DNA from: Gammaproteobacteria bacterium | Lineage (GTDB): Bacteria; Pseudomonadota; Gammaproteobacteria; Pseudomonadales; Pseudomonadaceae | Reading direction: 5' to 3' | Length of the DNA: 64,000 nt | NCBI GenBank assembly: GCA_018827205.1 | Contig: JAHJXZ010000103.1 | Coordinates: 1 to 64,000, forward strand | Position numbers and translations under genes: made by a program | In this document: piece after piece, positions 39,200 through 46,951 of the stretch | Layout of the letters: every line of letters starts with the position of its first letter | Numbering within the stretch: position 1 is the first letter of the stretch | Notes under the pieces: generated by a model | The model's database searches: none | What the model saw: only the letters and a program-made list of their open reading frames with translations | What the model was told of the DNA's origin: nothing

Positions 39200-40798
39200 T
39201 TACTTGACGCCGACGCCGTAGAACGAGTTCAGCGCGAACGGGCTGATTTTGAAGTCCACGACTTTCTTGCTCATCGGCTGGTAGACCGTGGAGTGGGCGA
39301 TCGGGGTGATCGGTACTTCACGCTTGAGGATTACCTGAGCCTGCTTGTACAGCTCGGTGCGCTCGGCAGTGTCGGTCACGCGCTTGGCGGCCTTGACCAG
39401 CTTGTCGTAGTCGGCATCGCACCACTTGGAGAAGTTGTTGCCGTCGACTGCGTCGCAGCCGTACAAGGTGCCCAGCCAGTTGTCCGGGTCACCGTTGTCG
39501 CCGCTCCAGCCGATCAGCATGGCGTCGTGTTCGCCGGCCTTGGCGCGCTTGAGGTATTCGCCCCATTCGTAGCTGACGATCTTGGCCTTGATACCGACCT
39601 TGGCCCAGTCGCTTTGCAGCATTTCGGCCATCAGCTTGGCGTTGGGGTTGTACGGACGCTGCACGGGCATGGCCCACAGGGTGATTTCAGTGCCTTCCTT
39701 GACGCCGGCGGCCTTGAGCAGCTCCTTGGCCTTTTCCGGGTCGTAGGCCGGGTCTTTGATGCTGTCGTCATAGGACCACTGGGTCGGCGGCATACCGTTG
39801 ACCGCCAGTTGGCCAGCGCTCTGGTAGACCGCGTCGATGATCCCTTGTTTGTTCACCGCCATGTCCAGCGCCTGGCGCACTTCGAGTTTATCGAACGGCG
39901 GGTGGGTGACGTTGTAGGCGATATAGCCGACGTTGAAACCGGCCTGCTCAGGCATGTCCAGGTTCGGGTCTTTTTTCAGCGCGTCCAAGTCCGCCGGGCG
40001 CGGGAACAGGGTGACCTGGCATTCGCCGGCCTTGAGCTTCTGCATACGCACCGAGGAATCGGTGTTGATGGCGAAGATCAGGTTGTCGATTTTCACCTCA
40101 TCTGGTTGCCAGTATTCCTTGTTGCCCTTGAAGCGGATCACCGCGTCCTTCTGGTAGCGGCTGAACACGAAAGGGCCGGTGCCGATAGGCTTCTGGTTGA
40201 TGTCAGCGGCTTTGCCGGCCTTGAGCAGGCTTTCGGCGTATTCGGCGGACTGGATTGAGGCGAAGCTCATCGCCAGGTTCTGGATAAAGGCGGCGTCCAC
40301 TTCGTTGAGGCTGAACTTGACGGTCATATCGTCGAGCTTTTCGATCTTGGCGATATTCGCGTCCATGCCCATGTCGGTGAAGTAGGGGAATTCCGACGGG
40401 TAGGCTTTGCGGAAAGGGTGATCCTTGTCGAGCATGCGCTGGAAGGTGAACAGCACGTCATCGGCGTTAAAGGTGCGGCTCGGCTTGAAGTATTCGGTGG
40501 TATGGAACTTCACGTTCGGGCGCAGATGGAAGGTGTAGCTCAGACCGTCTTCACTGATGTCCCACTTCTCGGCCAGGCCGGGGATCACTGCGGTGCCGCC
40601 ACGCTCGAACTGGCTCAGGCGGTTGAACACGGTTTCCGCTGCAGCATCGAAGTCGGTGCCGGTGGTGTACAGGCCAGGGTCGAACCCGGCGGGGCTGCCT
40701 TCGGAGCAAAACACCAGATTGCCGGCGGCGCTGGCAAGCGGGGTGCTGGCGATCAGCCCAGCGGCGAGTAAAGCCTGAATGACGGCGTTCTTACGCAT
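39200..40798 (-). CDS. dppA: Dipeptide-binding periplasmic protein DppA
   Basis: Solute-binding protein (SBP_bac_5 family), 532 residues, with a signal peptide (cleavage after STPLASA) and mature start GNLVFCSEGSPAGFDPGLYTTG. Signatures include PGLAEKWDISEDGLSYTFHLRPNVKF, FNADDVLFTFQRM and GTGPFVFSRYQKDAVIRFKGNKEYW. It delivers dipeptides, or haem/ALA in some homologues, to DppBC; specificity cannot be read here. GAGGT lies six bases before the ATG. It is the promoter-proximal gene of the dpp unit. Confidence 0.94.
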   Translation of the reverse strand: MRKNAVIQALLAAGLIASTPLASAAGNLVFCSEGSPAGFDPGLYTTGTDFDAAAETVFNRLSQFERGGTAVIPGLAEKWDISEDGLSYTFHLRPNVKFHTTEYFKPSRTFNADDVLFTFQRMLDKDHPFRKAYPSEFPYFTDMGMDANIAKIEKLDDMTVKFSLNEVDAAFIQNLAMSFASIQSAEYAESLLKAGKAADINQKPIGTGPFVFSRYQKDAVIRFKGNKEYWQPDEVKIDNLIFAINTDSSVRMQKLKAGECQVTLFPRPADLDALKKDPNLDMPEQAGFNVGYIAYNVTHPPFDKLEVRQALDMAVNKQGIIDAVYQSAGQLAVNGMPPTQWSYDDSIKDPAYDPEKAKELLKAAGVKEGTEITLWAMPVQRPYNPNAKLMAEMLQSDWAKVGIKAKIVSYEWGEYLKRAKAGEHDAMLIGWSGDNGDPDNWLGTLYGCDAVDGNNFSKWCDADYDKLVKAAKRVTDTAERTELYKQAQVILKREVPITPIAHSTVYQPMSKKVVDFKISPFALNSFYGVGVK

Positions 40799-40973
40799 AG
40801 TGACCTCATGGTTATTGTGGTTGTGATCCTGAGGGGCCTCTTATGGAGACCTTGGGAGAAGCTATGCAGGGCGTATGCCGTAGGCAAGTGGCATGTCGCA
40901 GAGAGAACAGGAATGACGATGCAGCAGTATGTTGGTGTCGCATTTCTATAAAAGTGCGAGAAAAATATGGCAA

Positions 40974-41001
40974 AGCGCCGCTATCGTCGGATAACGGCGC
41001 T
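40974..41001 (-). terminator. Intrinsic terminator of the SIMPL-domain gene
   Basis: AGCGCCGCTAT (40974-40984) pairs with ATAACGGCGCT (40991-41001) with one G-U. Read on the minus strand it is followed by TTGCCATATTTTT, giving a U-rich tail. It lies 20 nt beyond the stop at 41022. Confidence 0.65.
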
Positions 41002-41021
41002 GCTTCTGTTTGTAGCAGTTT

Positions 41022-41732
41022 TTACGGCATCTGCACTTCGATCACCCCGTCAGCGTTAATGCTGACCTGGCTGGTGCCGGCTTCGATATCCGGCGTGGCT
41101 GACGCATCCATCATTGCCGCGCCTTTCATCGCTTCCATGCGCATGATCGGCGGCTGGAAGCCACCGCTGTTCAAGCTCAGGCTAACCAGCTTGTAACCGC
41201 TGCCGCCGAGAGCTTCGGTGGCCAGTTGCGCGCGGGCTTTGAAGGCTGCGACGGCGTCCTTGAGCAGGGCGTCTTCGTGAGTTTTGCGGGTGTCTGAGGC
41301 GATGCTGAAGTTCATTCCACCCATTTTCAGGGTCTGCAGCATTTCCCCGGTGAGCTTGGACAGGGCGCTAAAGTCAGCGCTTTCCAGGCGCAACTCGGCG
41401 CGTTCACGCCAGGCGGTGATTTTCTGGCCCTTGTCGTCGTAAACCGGGTAGCTGTTACGGCTGCCGGAGGCGACGCTGACGCCTTTGACCTTGCGCGCCT
41501 GAGCGATGCTGGCGTTGAGGGTCTTGCTGATTTGTGCGGCGAGAGCGGCTGGGTCGCTGTCCTGGGCTTCGCTGTAGAGGGTGACGTGCATCAGGTCGTG
41601 AGCGATTTCCTGATTGACCTCGGCGCGCAGCGCGACCTGGTTGTAGCGTGCTTCTTCGGCCATGGCCGTGGCGCTCAACAGGGTGGTGGCGCTCAGCAGT
41701 AGGGCAGTGGCGAGGCGGGACAATGGCAGCAT
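41022..41732 (-). CDS. Periplasmic SIMPL-domain (DUF541) protein
   Basis: A 236-residue secreted protein with a signal peptide ending near SATAMA and a SIMPL/DUF541 domain (YNQVALRAEVNQEIAHDLMHVTLYSEAQ, IAQARKVKGVSVASGSRNSYPVYDDKGQKITAW). The biochemical role of this family is poorly defined; E. coli YggE relates to oxidative stress tolerance. AAGGAA precedes ATG 41732; an upstream in-frame start was rejected because it puts a polar segment before the signal. It is divergent from roxS. Confidence 0.87.
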   Translation of the reverse strand: MLPLSRLATALLLSATTLLSATAMAEEARYNQVALRAEVNQEIAHDLMHVTLYSEAQDSDPAALAAQISKTLNASIAQARKVKGVSVASGSRNSYPVYDDKGQKITAWRERAELRLESADFSALSKLTGEMLQTLKMGGMNFSIASDTRKTHEDALLKDAVAAFKARAQLATEALGGSGYKLVSLSLNSGGFQPPIMRMEAMKGAAMMDASATPDIEAGTSQVSINADGVIEVQMP

Positions 41733-41860
41733 GACGATTCCTTTATGTGATGAGCGCATAGGTTATGCGCGGCTTTCCAGAGGGTAGACGTAGCTATCAG
41801 ACTGAACGGGTTAAATCCGGTTCCAGAATTTTTCCTGGTTTGTGTGTAGCGCTCCTGCGG

Positions 41861-41879
41861 CTGCGGCGTGTTGCCGCAG
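41861..41879. promoter_or_regulatory. Putative RoxR/RegA-type binding palindrome upstream of roxS
   Basis: CTGCGGC (41861-41867) and GCCGCAG (41873-41879) form a perfect 7-bp inverted repeat with five bases between (GTGTT). The form GCGGC-N5-GCCGC fits the RegA/PrrA consensus (GCGNC...GNCGC). It sits immediately upstream of the candidate roxS promoter, in the spacer shared with the SIMPL gene. Confidence 0.55.
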
Positions 41880-41906
41880 TTGGGTGCACAGAGGCTTGGT
41901 TATACT
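41880..41906 (+). promoter_or_regulatory. Candidate roxS promoter
   Basis: TTGGGT (41880-41885) and TATACT (41901-41906) with a 15-bp spacer, 36 nt before the roxS ATG. The spacer is short, consistent with an activator-dependent promoter. The -10 box is good and the -35 box is moderate. Confidence 0.4.
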
Positions 41907-41941
41907 CCTGCGGCTCGCTAAATGAGCATTTTGGAGATTCT

Positions 41942-43195
41942 ATGCTCGCACCTGTGCAGCTACTGTCGGCGAGCCGGCAAAACCTCTGGCGTCTGACCCT
42001 GATCCGCATTCTGGTGCTGGCGGCGCAGGCGGGGTCCGTGGGCCTGGCGTACAAGTCCGGTGCGTTGCCGCTGCCCTGGCTGGAACTGAGCGTCACCCTC
42101 GGTATTTCCCTGGTGCTGTGTCTGCTCACCGCGCTGCGTCTGCGCGGGCCGTGGCCAGTGACCGAGCAGGAATACGCGGTGCAACTGGGCTGCGACCTGA
42201 TCATCCACAGCCTGCTGCTGTATTACTCGGGAGGCTCGACCAATCCCTTTGTTTCCTATTACTTGGTGCCGCTGACCATCGCCGCGGCGACCTTGCCCTG
42301 GCTCTACACCATCACCCTGTCCGGCCTGGCACTGGGCGGCTACACCTTTCTACTGGTCTGGTCGCACCCGCTGGCATTGCCGGCGGGGCCACGGGAAAGC
42401 CTGCTGATCTACGGCATGTGGCTGAGCTTTGCCCTGGCCGCTGGCTTGATCACCTTCTTCGTGGCGAAGATGGCCGAAGAGCTGCGTCATCAGGAAGAAC
42501 TACGCGCCGAACGCCGTGAAGAAGGCTTGCGTGACCAGCAGCTGCTGGCCGTGGCGACCCAGGCGGCTGGTGCCGCGCATGAGCTGGGTACGCCGCTGGC
42601 GACCATGAGCGTGTTGATCAAGGAGCTGCGCCGCGAGCATCAGGAGCCGACACTGCAAGAGGATCTGGCGGTGCTGCAGGAGCAGGTCAAGCTGTGTAAG
42701 GAAACCCTGCAGCATCTGGTGCGCGCCGCCGAGGCGGATCGGCGTCAGGCGGTGATCGAGTTGTCCTCGGTGGAATGGCTGGAAACCACCCTCAATCGCT
42801 GGCACCTGATGCGCCCCGAAGCCAGTTATCGCTACCAATGCCTGGGTCGCGGTGCGTCTCCACGGATGATGCCGCCGGCCGATCTGACCCAGGCCTTGCT
42901 CAACTTGCTGAACAACGCCGCCGACGCCTGCCCGGACAAACTGGATATTCGCCTGGACTGGGATCACCAGTGGCTGCGCCTGAGCATCCGCGACTTCGGC
43001 GCCGGCGTACCTCTGGCGATTGCCGAGCAGCTGGGGCGGCCGTTTTTTACCACCAAAGGCAAGGGCTTCGGTCTGGGTTTGTTCCTCAGCCAGGCCAGCG
43101 TCACCCGTGCCGGCGGCACGGTTAAACTGTATAACCACGAAGAAGGCGGTACGCTCACCGAGCTGAAATTGCCGCGCGCCTATGGTCGAGCTTAA
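41942..43195 (+). CDS. roxS: Redox-sensing histidine kinase RoxS (RegB/PrrB family)
   Basis: A 417-residue inner-membrane kinase with about six N-terminal helices. The quinone-binding heptad GGSTNPF (97-103) of RegB is present. The H-box AAHELGTPLATM carries the phosphoacceptor His213, and a cysteine (Cys252, VKLCKETL) sits where RegB has its redox-active cysteine. The ATPase part has NLLNNAADACPD, DFGAGVP and TTKGKGFGLGLFLS. It likely senses the quinone pool and controls terminal oxidases and other respiratory genes through RoxR. ATG 41942 starts the conserved region; an open upstream extension was rejected. Confidence 0.93.
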   Translation: MLAPVQLLSASRQNLWRLTLIRILVLAAQAGSVGLAYKSGALPLPWLELSVTLGISLVLCLLTALRLRGPWPVTEQEYAVQLGCDLIIHSLLLYYSGGSTNPFVSYYLVPLTIAAATLPWLYTITLSGLALGGYTFLLVWSHPLALPAGPRESLLIYGMWLSFALAAGLITFFVAKMAEELRHQEELRAERREEGLRDQQLLAVATQAAGAAHELGTPLATMSVLIKELRREHQEPTLQEDLAVLQEQVKLCKETLQHLVRAAEADRRQAVIELSSVEWLETTLNRWHLMRPEASYRYQCLGRGASPRMMPPADLTQALLNLLNNAADACPDKLDIRLDWDHQWLRLSIRDFGAGVPLAIAEQLGRPFFTTKGKGFGLGLFLSQASVTRAGGTVKLYNHEEGGTLTELKLPRAYGRA

Positions 43196-43207
43196 GGAAA
43201 TACCCGA

Positions 43208-43768
43208 ATGAGCGATGAAGTGCTGTTCGAAGGCGAAGAACAACCGCACCTGCTGCTGGTCGATGATGATCCAACCTTCACCCGCGTCATGGCGCGTGCC
43301 ATGAGCCGGCGCGGCCTGCGGGTTTCCACCGCCGGCTCGGCCGAAGAAGGCCTGGCCCTGGCCGAACAGGATCTGCCGGATTACGCCGTGGTCGATCTGA
43401 AAATGGAAGGTGATTCCGGCCTGGTGCTGCTGCCCAAGCTGCTGGAGCTGGACGCCGAAATGCGCGTGGTGATCCTCACCGGTTATTCGAGCATTGCCAC
43501 CGCGGTGGAGGCGATCAAGCGTGGTGCCTGCAACTACCTGTGCAAGCCGGCCGATGCCGATGATGTGCTGGCGGCGCTGCTAACCCAACATGCCGACCTG
43601 GATACCCTGGTGCCGGAAAACCCGATGTCGGTGGATCGCCTGCAGTGGGAGCATATCCAGCGCGTGCTCAGCGAACATGAGGGCAATATCTCCGCCACCG
43701 CCCGTGCCCTGGGTATGCACCGGCGCACCCTGCAGCGCAAGTTGCAGAAGCGTCCGGTACGCCGCTGA
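43208..43768 (+). CDS. roxR: Response regulator RoxR (RegA/PrrA/ActR family)
   Basis: A 186-residue regulator: receiver domain LLLVDDDPTFTRVMARAMSRRG with phosphoacceptor Asp63 (VVDLKM), LTGYSSIATAVEAIKRGA and CNYLCKPAD, then a short linker and a Fis-like helix-turn-helix at 159-179 (GNISATARALGMHRRTLQRKL). This two-domain layout without an AAA+ domain defines the RegA family. AAGGAAA precedes the ATG, 12 nt after roxS. Confidence 0.95.
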   Translation: MSDEVLFEGEEQPHLLLVDDDPTFTRVMARAMSRRGLRVSTAGSAEEGLALAEQDLPDYAVVDLKMEGDSGLVLLPKLLELDAEMRVVILTGYSSIATAVEAIKRGACNYLCKPADADDVLAALLTQHADLDTLVPENPMSVDRLQWEHIQRVLSEHEGNISATARALGMHRRTLQRKLQKRPVRR

Positions 43769-43786
43769 CGATTATTTTTATGGCCT

Positions 43787-43845
43787 GCCATCTATAGGCA
43801 GCCATCCTGCACGCCGCCGCTGTGCAACGTTAAAAATCGCGCTCG
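43787..43845. repeat. Diverged intergenic repeat, copy A
   Basis: Contains TGCCATCT, a GGC...CCA...CCT pattern and CGTTAAAAAT in the same order and spacing as 63607-63660. It follows roxR in the 167-nt spacer before the AEC transporter gene. It has weak stem potential (GGCCTGCC with GGCAGCC). Confidence 0.5.
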
Positions 43846-43935
43846 GCGTTTTTATCAGCATGAAAGGCTGCTGAAAGCTTTCCGCCTTGCAGCCTTGCTA
43901 TCATTAGCCCCCTATCTATATGGTCAGGGGCCGTC

Positions 43936-44877
43936 ATGCTCGCCGTCGTTCAGCAAACTATCAGCGTTACCGCCCCGGTGTTCTCCATGCTGTTTCTCGG
44001 CGTGGCGCTCAAGCGCCTGGGGCTGATTGATGCGGCTTTTATCAACACCGCATCGGCGTTGGTGTTTCGTGGCACGCTGCCCACCCTGTTGTTTCTCGGT
44101 ATTGTCCAGGCGGATCTGCGCACCGCCTTGCAGCCGGCCTTGCTGCTGTATTTCGTGCTGGCGACTCTGGGCTGCTTTCTGCTGGCCTGGGGCTGGGCGA
44201 TCCTGCGTTGCCCGGAGGCGGATCGCGGCATCTACACCCAGGGTGCGTTTCGCGGCAACAACGGCATTATCGGCCTGGCACTGGCCACCAGCATGTACGG
44301 TGATTACGGCCTGTCGGTCGGCGCGGTGCTCGGTGGTGTGGTTATCCTCAGTTACAACACCTTGTCGGCGATTGTTCTGGCGATCTACAGCCCGCAGGCC
44401 AAGACCGATGTCTGGAGTCTGACTAAGAGTATTGCCACTAATCCCTTGATCGTCGGTGTGTTGCTGGCGATTCCGTTTGCCGCTTGGCAAATCCCACTGC
44501 CGGCTTGGCTGCTGACCTCCGGCGGCTACTTTGCGCAGATGAGCTTGCCGCTGGCGTTGATTTGCATTGGCGGCACCCTAACCCTGGAATCGCTGCGCGA
44601 GAGCAGTGGCATGGCTATCAGTTCAAGCCTGATGAAGGTGCTCTGGCTGCCGCTATTGGCGACACTGGGCGCCTGGTTGTGGGGTTTTCGCGATGCTGAT
44701 CTGGCGATTCTCTTTCTGTACTTTGCCAGCCCTACGGCGGCGGCCAGCTTTGTCATGGCCAAGGCGGTGGGAGGCAATCATCAGTTGGCGGCGGCGATCA
44801 TCGTGCTAACCACCCTGGCCACGGTGGTGACCACCAACCTGGGGCTATTCGTGCTGCAGTGGGCAGGTTGGATTTAG
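43936..44877 (+). CDS. AEC-family permease (auxin efflux carrier type)
   Basis: A 313-residue inner-membrane carrier of about ten helices. Signatures are FSMLFLGVALKRLGLIDAAFINTASALVFRGTLPTLLF, QGAFRGNNGIIGLALATSMYG and YFASPTAAASFVMAKAVGG. Bacterial members export or import small organic acids such as malate; the substrate here is unknown. It has its own leader region. A strong bidirectional terminator follows. Confidence 0.88.
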   Translation: MLAVVQQTISVTAPVFSMLFLGVALKRLGLIDAAFINTASALVFRGTLPTLLFLGIVQADLRTALQPALLLYFVLATLGCFLLAWGWAILRCPEADRGIYTQGAFRGNNGIIGLALATSMYGDYGLSVGAVLGGVVILSYNTLSAIVLAIYSPQAKTDVWSLTKSIATNPLIVGVLLAIPFAAWQIPLPAWLLTSGGYFAQMSLPLALICIGGTLTLESLRESSGMAISSSLMKVLWLPLLATLGAWLWGFRDADLAILFLYFASPTAAASFVMAKAVGGNHQLAAAIIVLTTLATVVTTNLGLFVLQWAGWI

Positions 44878-44892
44878 TAATTCTGTGGGCAT

Positions 44893-44924
44893 AAAAAAGC
44901 CGGGCATTGCCCGGCTTTTGTTTT
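44893..44924. terminator. Bidirectional intrinsic terminator
   Basis: AAAAGCCGGGC (44895-44905), loop ATT, GCCCGGCTTTT (44909-44919), followed by GTTTT and preceded by further A residues. It serves the AEC gene on the plus strand and the convergent minus-strand gene ending at 44932. Confidence 0.92.
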
Positions 44925-44931
44925 GCTGCGT

Positions 44932-45309
44932 TCAGGCTTGCTGGAAGTCGTCGATCACGTCCTGCGCTGCACGAAAGGCATCAATGGCCGCCGGCACACC
45001 GGCATACACCGCGCAATGCAGCAATGTCTCGCGAATCTCCTCCACCGTGCAGCCGTTGTTTAGCGCGCCGCGCACATGGCCCTTGAGCTCCTGCGGGCAT
45101 TTCAGTGCGGTGAGCGCCGACAGGGTGATCAGGCTGCGGGTTTTGCGATCCAAGCCTTCGCGGGTCCATACGCCGCCCCAGGCGTGCTCGTTAACGAAAT
45201 CCTGCAGCGGCTGGGTAAAGTCAGTGGCGTTGCCCAGTGTGCGGTCGGCAAAGGCGTCGCCCATCACTTCGCGGCGGACTTTCAGACCCTGTTCGTAGTT
45301 ATCACTCAT
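44932..45309 (-). CDS. Carboxymuconolactone decarboxylase family protein
   Basis: A 125-residue PcaC-like protein: YEQGLKVRREVMGDAFADRT, WTREGLDRKTRSLITLSALTAL, ELKGHVRGALNNGCTVEEIRETLLHCAVYAGVPAAIDAF. The sequence is close to the decarboxylase of the protocatechuate branch, but no pca genes are nearby, so a different substrate is possible. It lacks the CxxC of AhpD-type peroxidase partners. AAGGAG precedes ATG 45309, 10 nt downstream of the antiporter gene, with which it is probably co-transcribed. Confidence 0.87.
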   Translation of the reverse strand: MSDNYEQGLKVRREVMGDAFADRTLGNATDFTQPLQDFVNEHAWGGVWTREGLDRKTRSLITLSALTALKCPQELKGHVRGALNNGCTVEEIRETLLHCAVYAGVPAAIDAFRAAQDVIDDFQQA

Positions 45310-45319
45310 CGCGCTCTCC

Positions 45320-46408
45320 TTAGGCTTTCTGCTTATGCCAGGCCCTACCGGCAATAATCACCAGGGTCACGGCGGTCAGTGGCAGGGCGTAGCCGAGCAT
45401 GGCCTCGCCAAAGACTTCGGCGAACGGCCGGCCAGTTGACGACAGCACAAGGTAGACCGTATAGGCCAGGTAGTAGGCGAGGAACAGCAGGCCTTCCCAG
45501 CGATTGATGCGGTAGCCGGCGAAGAAGATTGGCAGGCAGGCCACGGCCACGGCGATCATCACCGGGAAGTCGAAGGCCAGGGCGTTGGCCGCAACACTGA
45601 TCGGGTTGGGCGAGACCATTGAGGCCAGGCCCAGTACGCAGAGCAAGTTGAAGATGTTGCTGCCGACGATATTGCCCACTGCGATATCACGCTCGCCCTT
45701 GAAGGCAGCGATGATCGACGTGGCCAATTCCGGCAGCGAGGTGCCGATGGCGATCACGGTCAGGCCGATTACCAGCTCCGACAGTCCGAGCGCGCGGGCC
45801 AGGCTGACCGCGCCTTCAACCAAGAAGTTGGAGCCGACAACCAATAGCACTAGGCCGGCAATCAGAAATCCCAGATTGAGCGCCCAGGCGTAGGGTTTTG
45901 CAGGTTCATCGAGGCCGAACTCTTTGACGAATTCGTCATCCTCGGCGGCGGCTTTATCTTTGCGGCTGCTGATGATCAAAAAGGCGGTGTAGCTGATTAC
46001 ACCGGCAAACAGCAGTGCGCCTTCAAGGCGGCTAAGGGCGCCGTCCCAGGCCAGGGCGTAAACCACCAGGCTGGCGCCAATCATGATTGGCACATCGAGG
46101 CGAATCAGTTGGCGCGAGACGATCAGTGGTGCGACCAGGGCAGTTGCGCCCAGCACCAGCAGGACGTTGGCAATATTGCTGCCGACTACGTTGCCGATGG
46201 CCAGGTCGCCGCTGCCGTTCAATGCAGCCTGGACGCTGACGGCGGTTTCCGGCGCGCTGGTGCCAAAGGCCACTACGGTCAGGCCGATGATCAGCGGCGG
46301 AATGCCGAATTGGGCTGCCAGTTTGGCCGCGCCGCGTACCAGCACTTCAGCGCCGGCCACCAGCAGCACCAGGCCGGCGATCAGATAAACGAAGGTCATC
46401 AGGGTCAT
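45320..46408 (-). CDS. Ca2+/Na+ antiporter of the CaCA family (YrbG-like)
   Basis: A 362-residue inner-membrane exchanger with two homologous halves. Each carries an alpha repeat: GLTVVAFGTSAPETAVSVQ...GNVVGSNIANVLLVLG and GLTVIAIGTSLPELATSI...GNIVGSNIFNLLCVLG. The acidic residues and GSN motifs bind the exchanged cations. ATG 46408 is preferred over ATG 46423 because GGAG lies nine bases before it; that GGAG sits inside the first codons of the longer form. It heads a two-gene minus-strand unit. Confidence 0.9.
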   Translation of the reverse strand: MTLMTFVYLIAGLVLLVAGAEVLVRGAAKLAAQFGIPPLIIGLTVVAFGTSAPETAVSVQAALNGSGDLAIGNVVGSNIANVLLVLGATALVAPLIVSRQLIRLDVPIMIGASLVVYALAWDGALSRLEGALLFAGVISYTAFLIISSRKDKAAAEDDEFVKEFGLDEPAKPYAWALNLGFLIAGLVLLVVGSNFLVEGAVSLARALGLSELVIGLTVIAIGTSLPELATSIIAAFKGERDIAVGNIVGSNIFNLLCVLGLASMVSPNPISVAANALAFDFPVMIAVAVACLPIFFAGYRINRWEGLLFLAYYLAYTVYLVLSSTGRPFAEVFGEAMLGYALPLTAVTLVIIAGRAWHKQKA

Positions 46409-46508
46409 TGCAAGGAGCTCCATAAAAGTGGCGCTAGTTTAATCATCGGCTTGCGCGGCGCCAGGGGCTGAGCAGGGCTGTCTACGGCTTCTTTGTAAAC
46501 AGCTGTGT

Positions 46509-46880
46509 TCAGTCGGCCAGTTGTTCCACGCGCACCGGCACTACACCGTCGCGCAGCATATCCAGCTGTTCGGCTGCTTTTTGCGAAAGGTCGATGATGC
46601 GCTTCTTGGCGTAGGGACCGCGGTCGTTGATGCGCACCACCACACTCTTGTCGTTACGCAGGTTGGTCACCTGTACCCGGCTGCCAAACGGCAGGCTGCG
46701 GTGCGCGGCGGTCAGGGCGTTCTGGTCGAAGCGTTCACCGCTGGCGGTCTTGTTGCCGTGGTGGCGCGCGCCGTAATAGGACGCCTGACCTTCGGCGTGG
46801 TAACCATGCGGATCGACCTGGCCCTGGCTGGCGCAGGCGCTGAGCAGCAAGCTGGTGATGGCAATCAATAACAGGCGCAT
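46509..46880 (-). CDS. Short RlpA-like lipoprotein (double-psi beta-barrel)
   Basis: A 123-residue lipoprotein: lipobox LLSAC near residue 14, then the RlpA core [58 protein letters not shown]. It has the catalytic-type Asp but lacks the SPOR domain found in rlpA at 22.8 kb. It may be a minor lytic transglycosylase or septal protein. AGGAA precedes ATG 46880. It lies downstream of the gatCAB terminator. Confidence 0.87.
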   Translation of the reverse strand: MRLLLIAITSLLLSACASQGQVDPHGYHAEGQASYYGARHHGNKTASGERFDQNALTAAHRSLPFGSRVQVTNLRNDKSVVVRINDRGPYAKKRIIDLSQKAAEQLDMLRDGVVPVRVEQLAD

Positions 46881-46906
46881 GGTGGTTCCTGGCAGTTGGC
46901 AGCGGA

Positions 46907-46936
46907 CAAAACAACGCCGGGCTGCCCCGGCGTTGT
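46907..46936 (-). terminator. Intrinsic terminator after gatB
   Basis: ACAACGCCGGG (46911-46921) pairs perfectly with CCCGGCGTTGT (46926-46936); on the minus strand it is followed by TTTGT. It lies 16 nt after the gatB stop and separates gatCAB from the RlpA-like gene. Confidence 0.85.
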
Positions 46937-46951
46937 GTATTACCACAAGGC

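Noticed and set aside
39293..40258. A 321-codon plus-strand frame inside dppA
   Set aside because: Fully antisense to an unmistakable binding-protein gene; no motif or ribosome-binding site of its own.
40799..41021. A possible small gene between dppA and the SIMPL-domain gene
   Set aside because: The only open plus-strand frame runs antisense into the SIMPL gene and lacks similarity; the spacer holds a terminator and the dppA leader.
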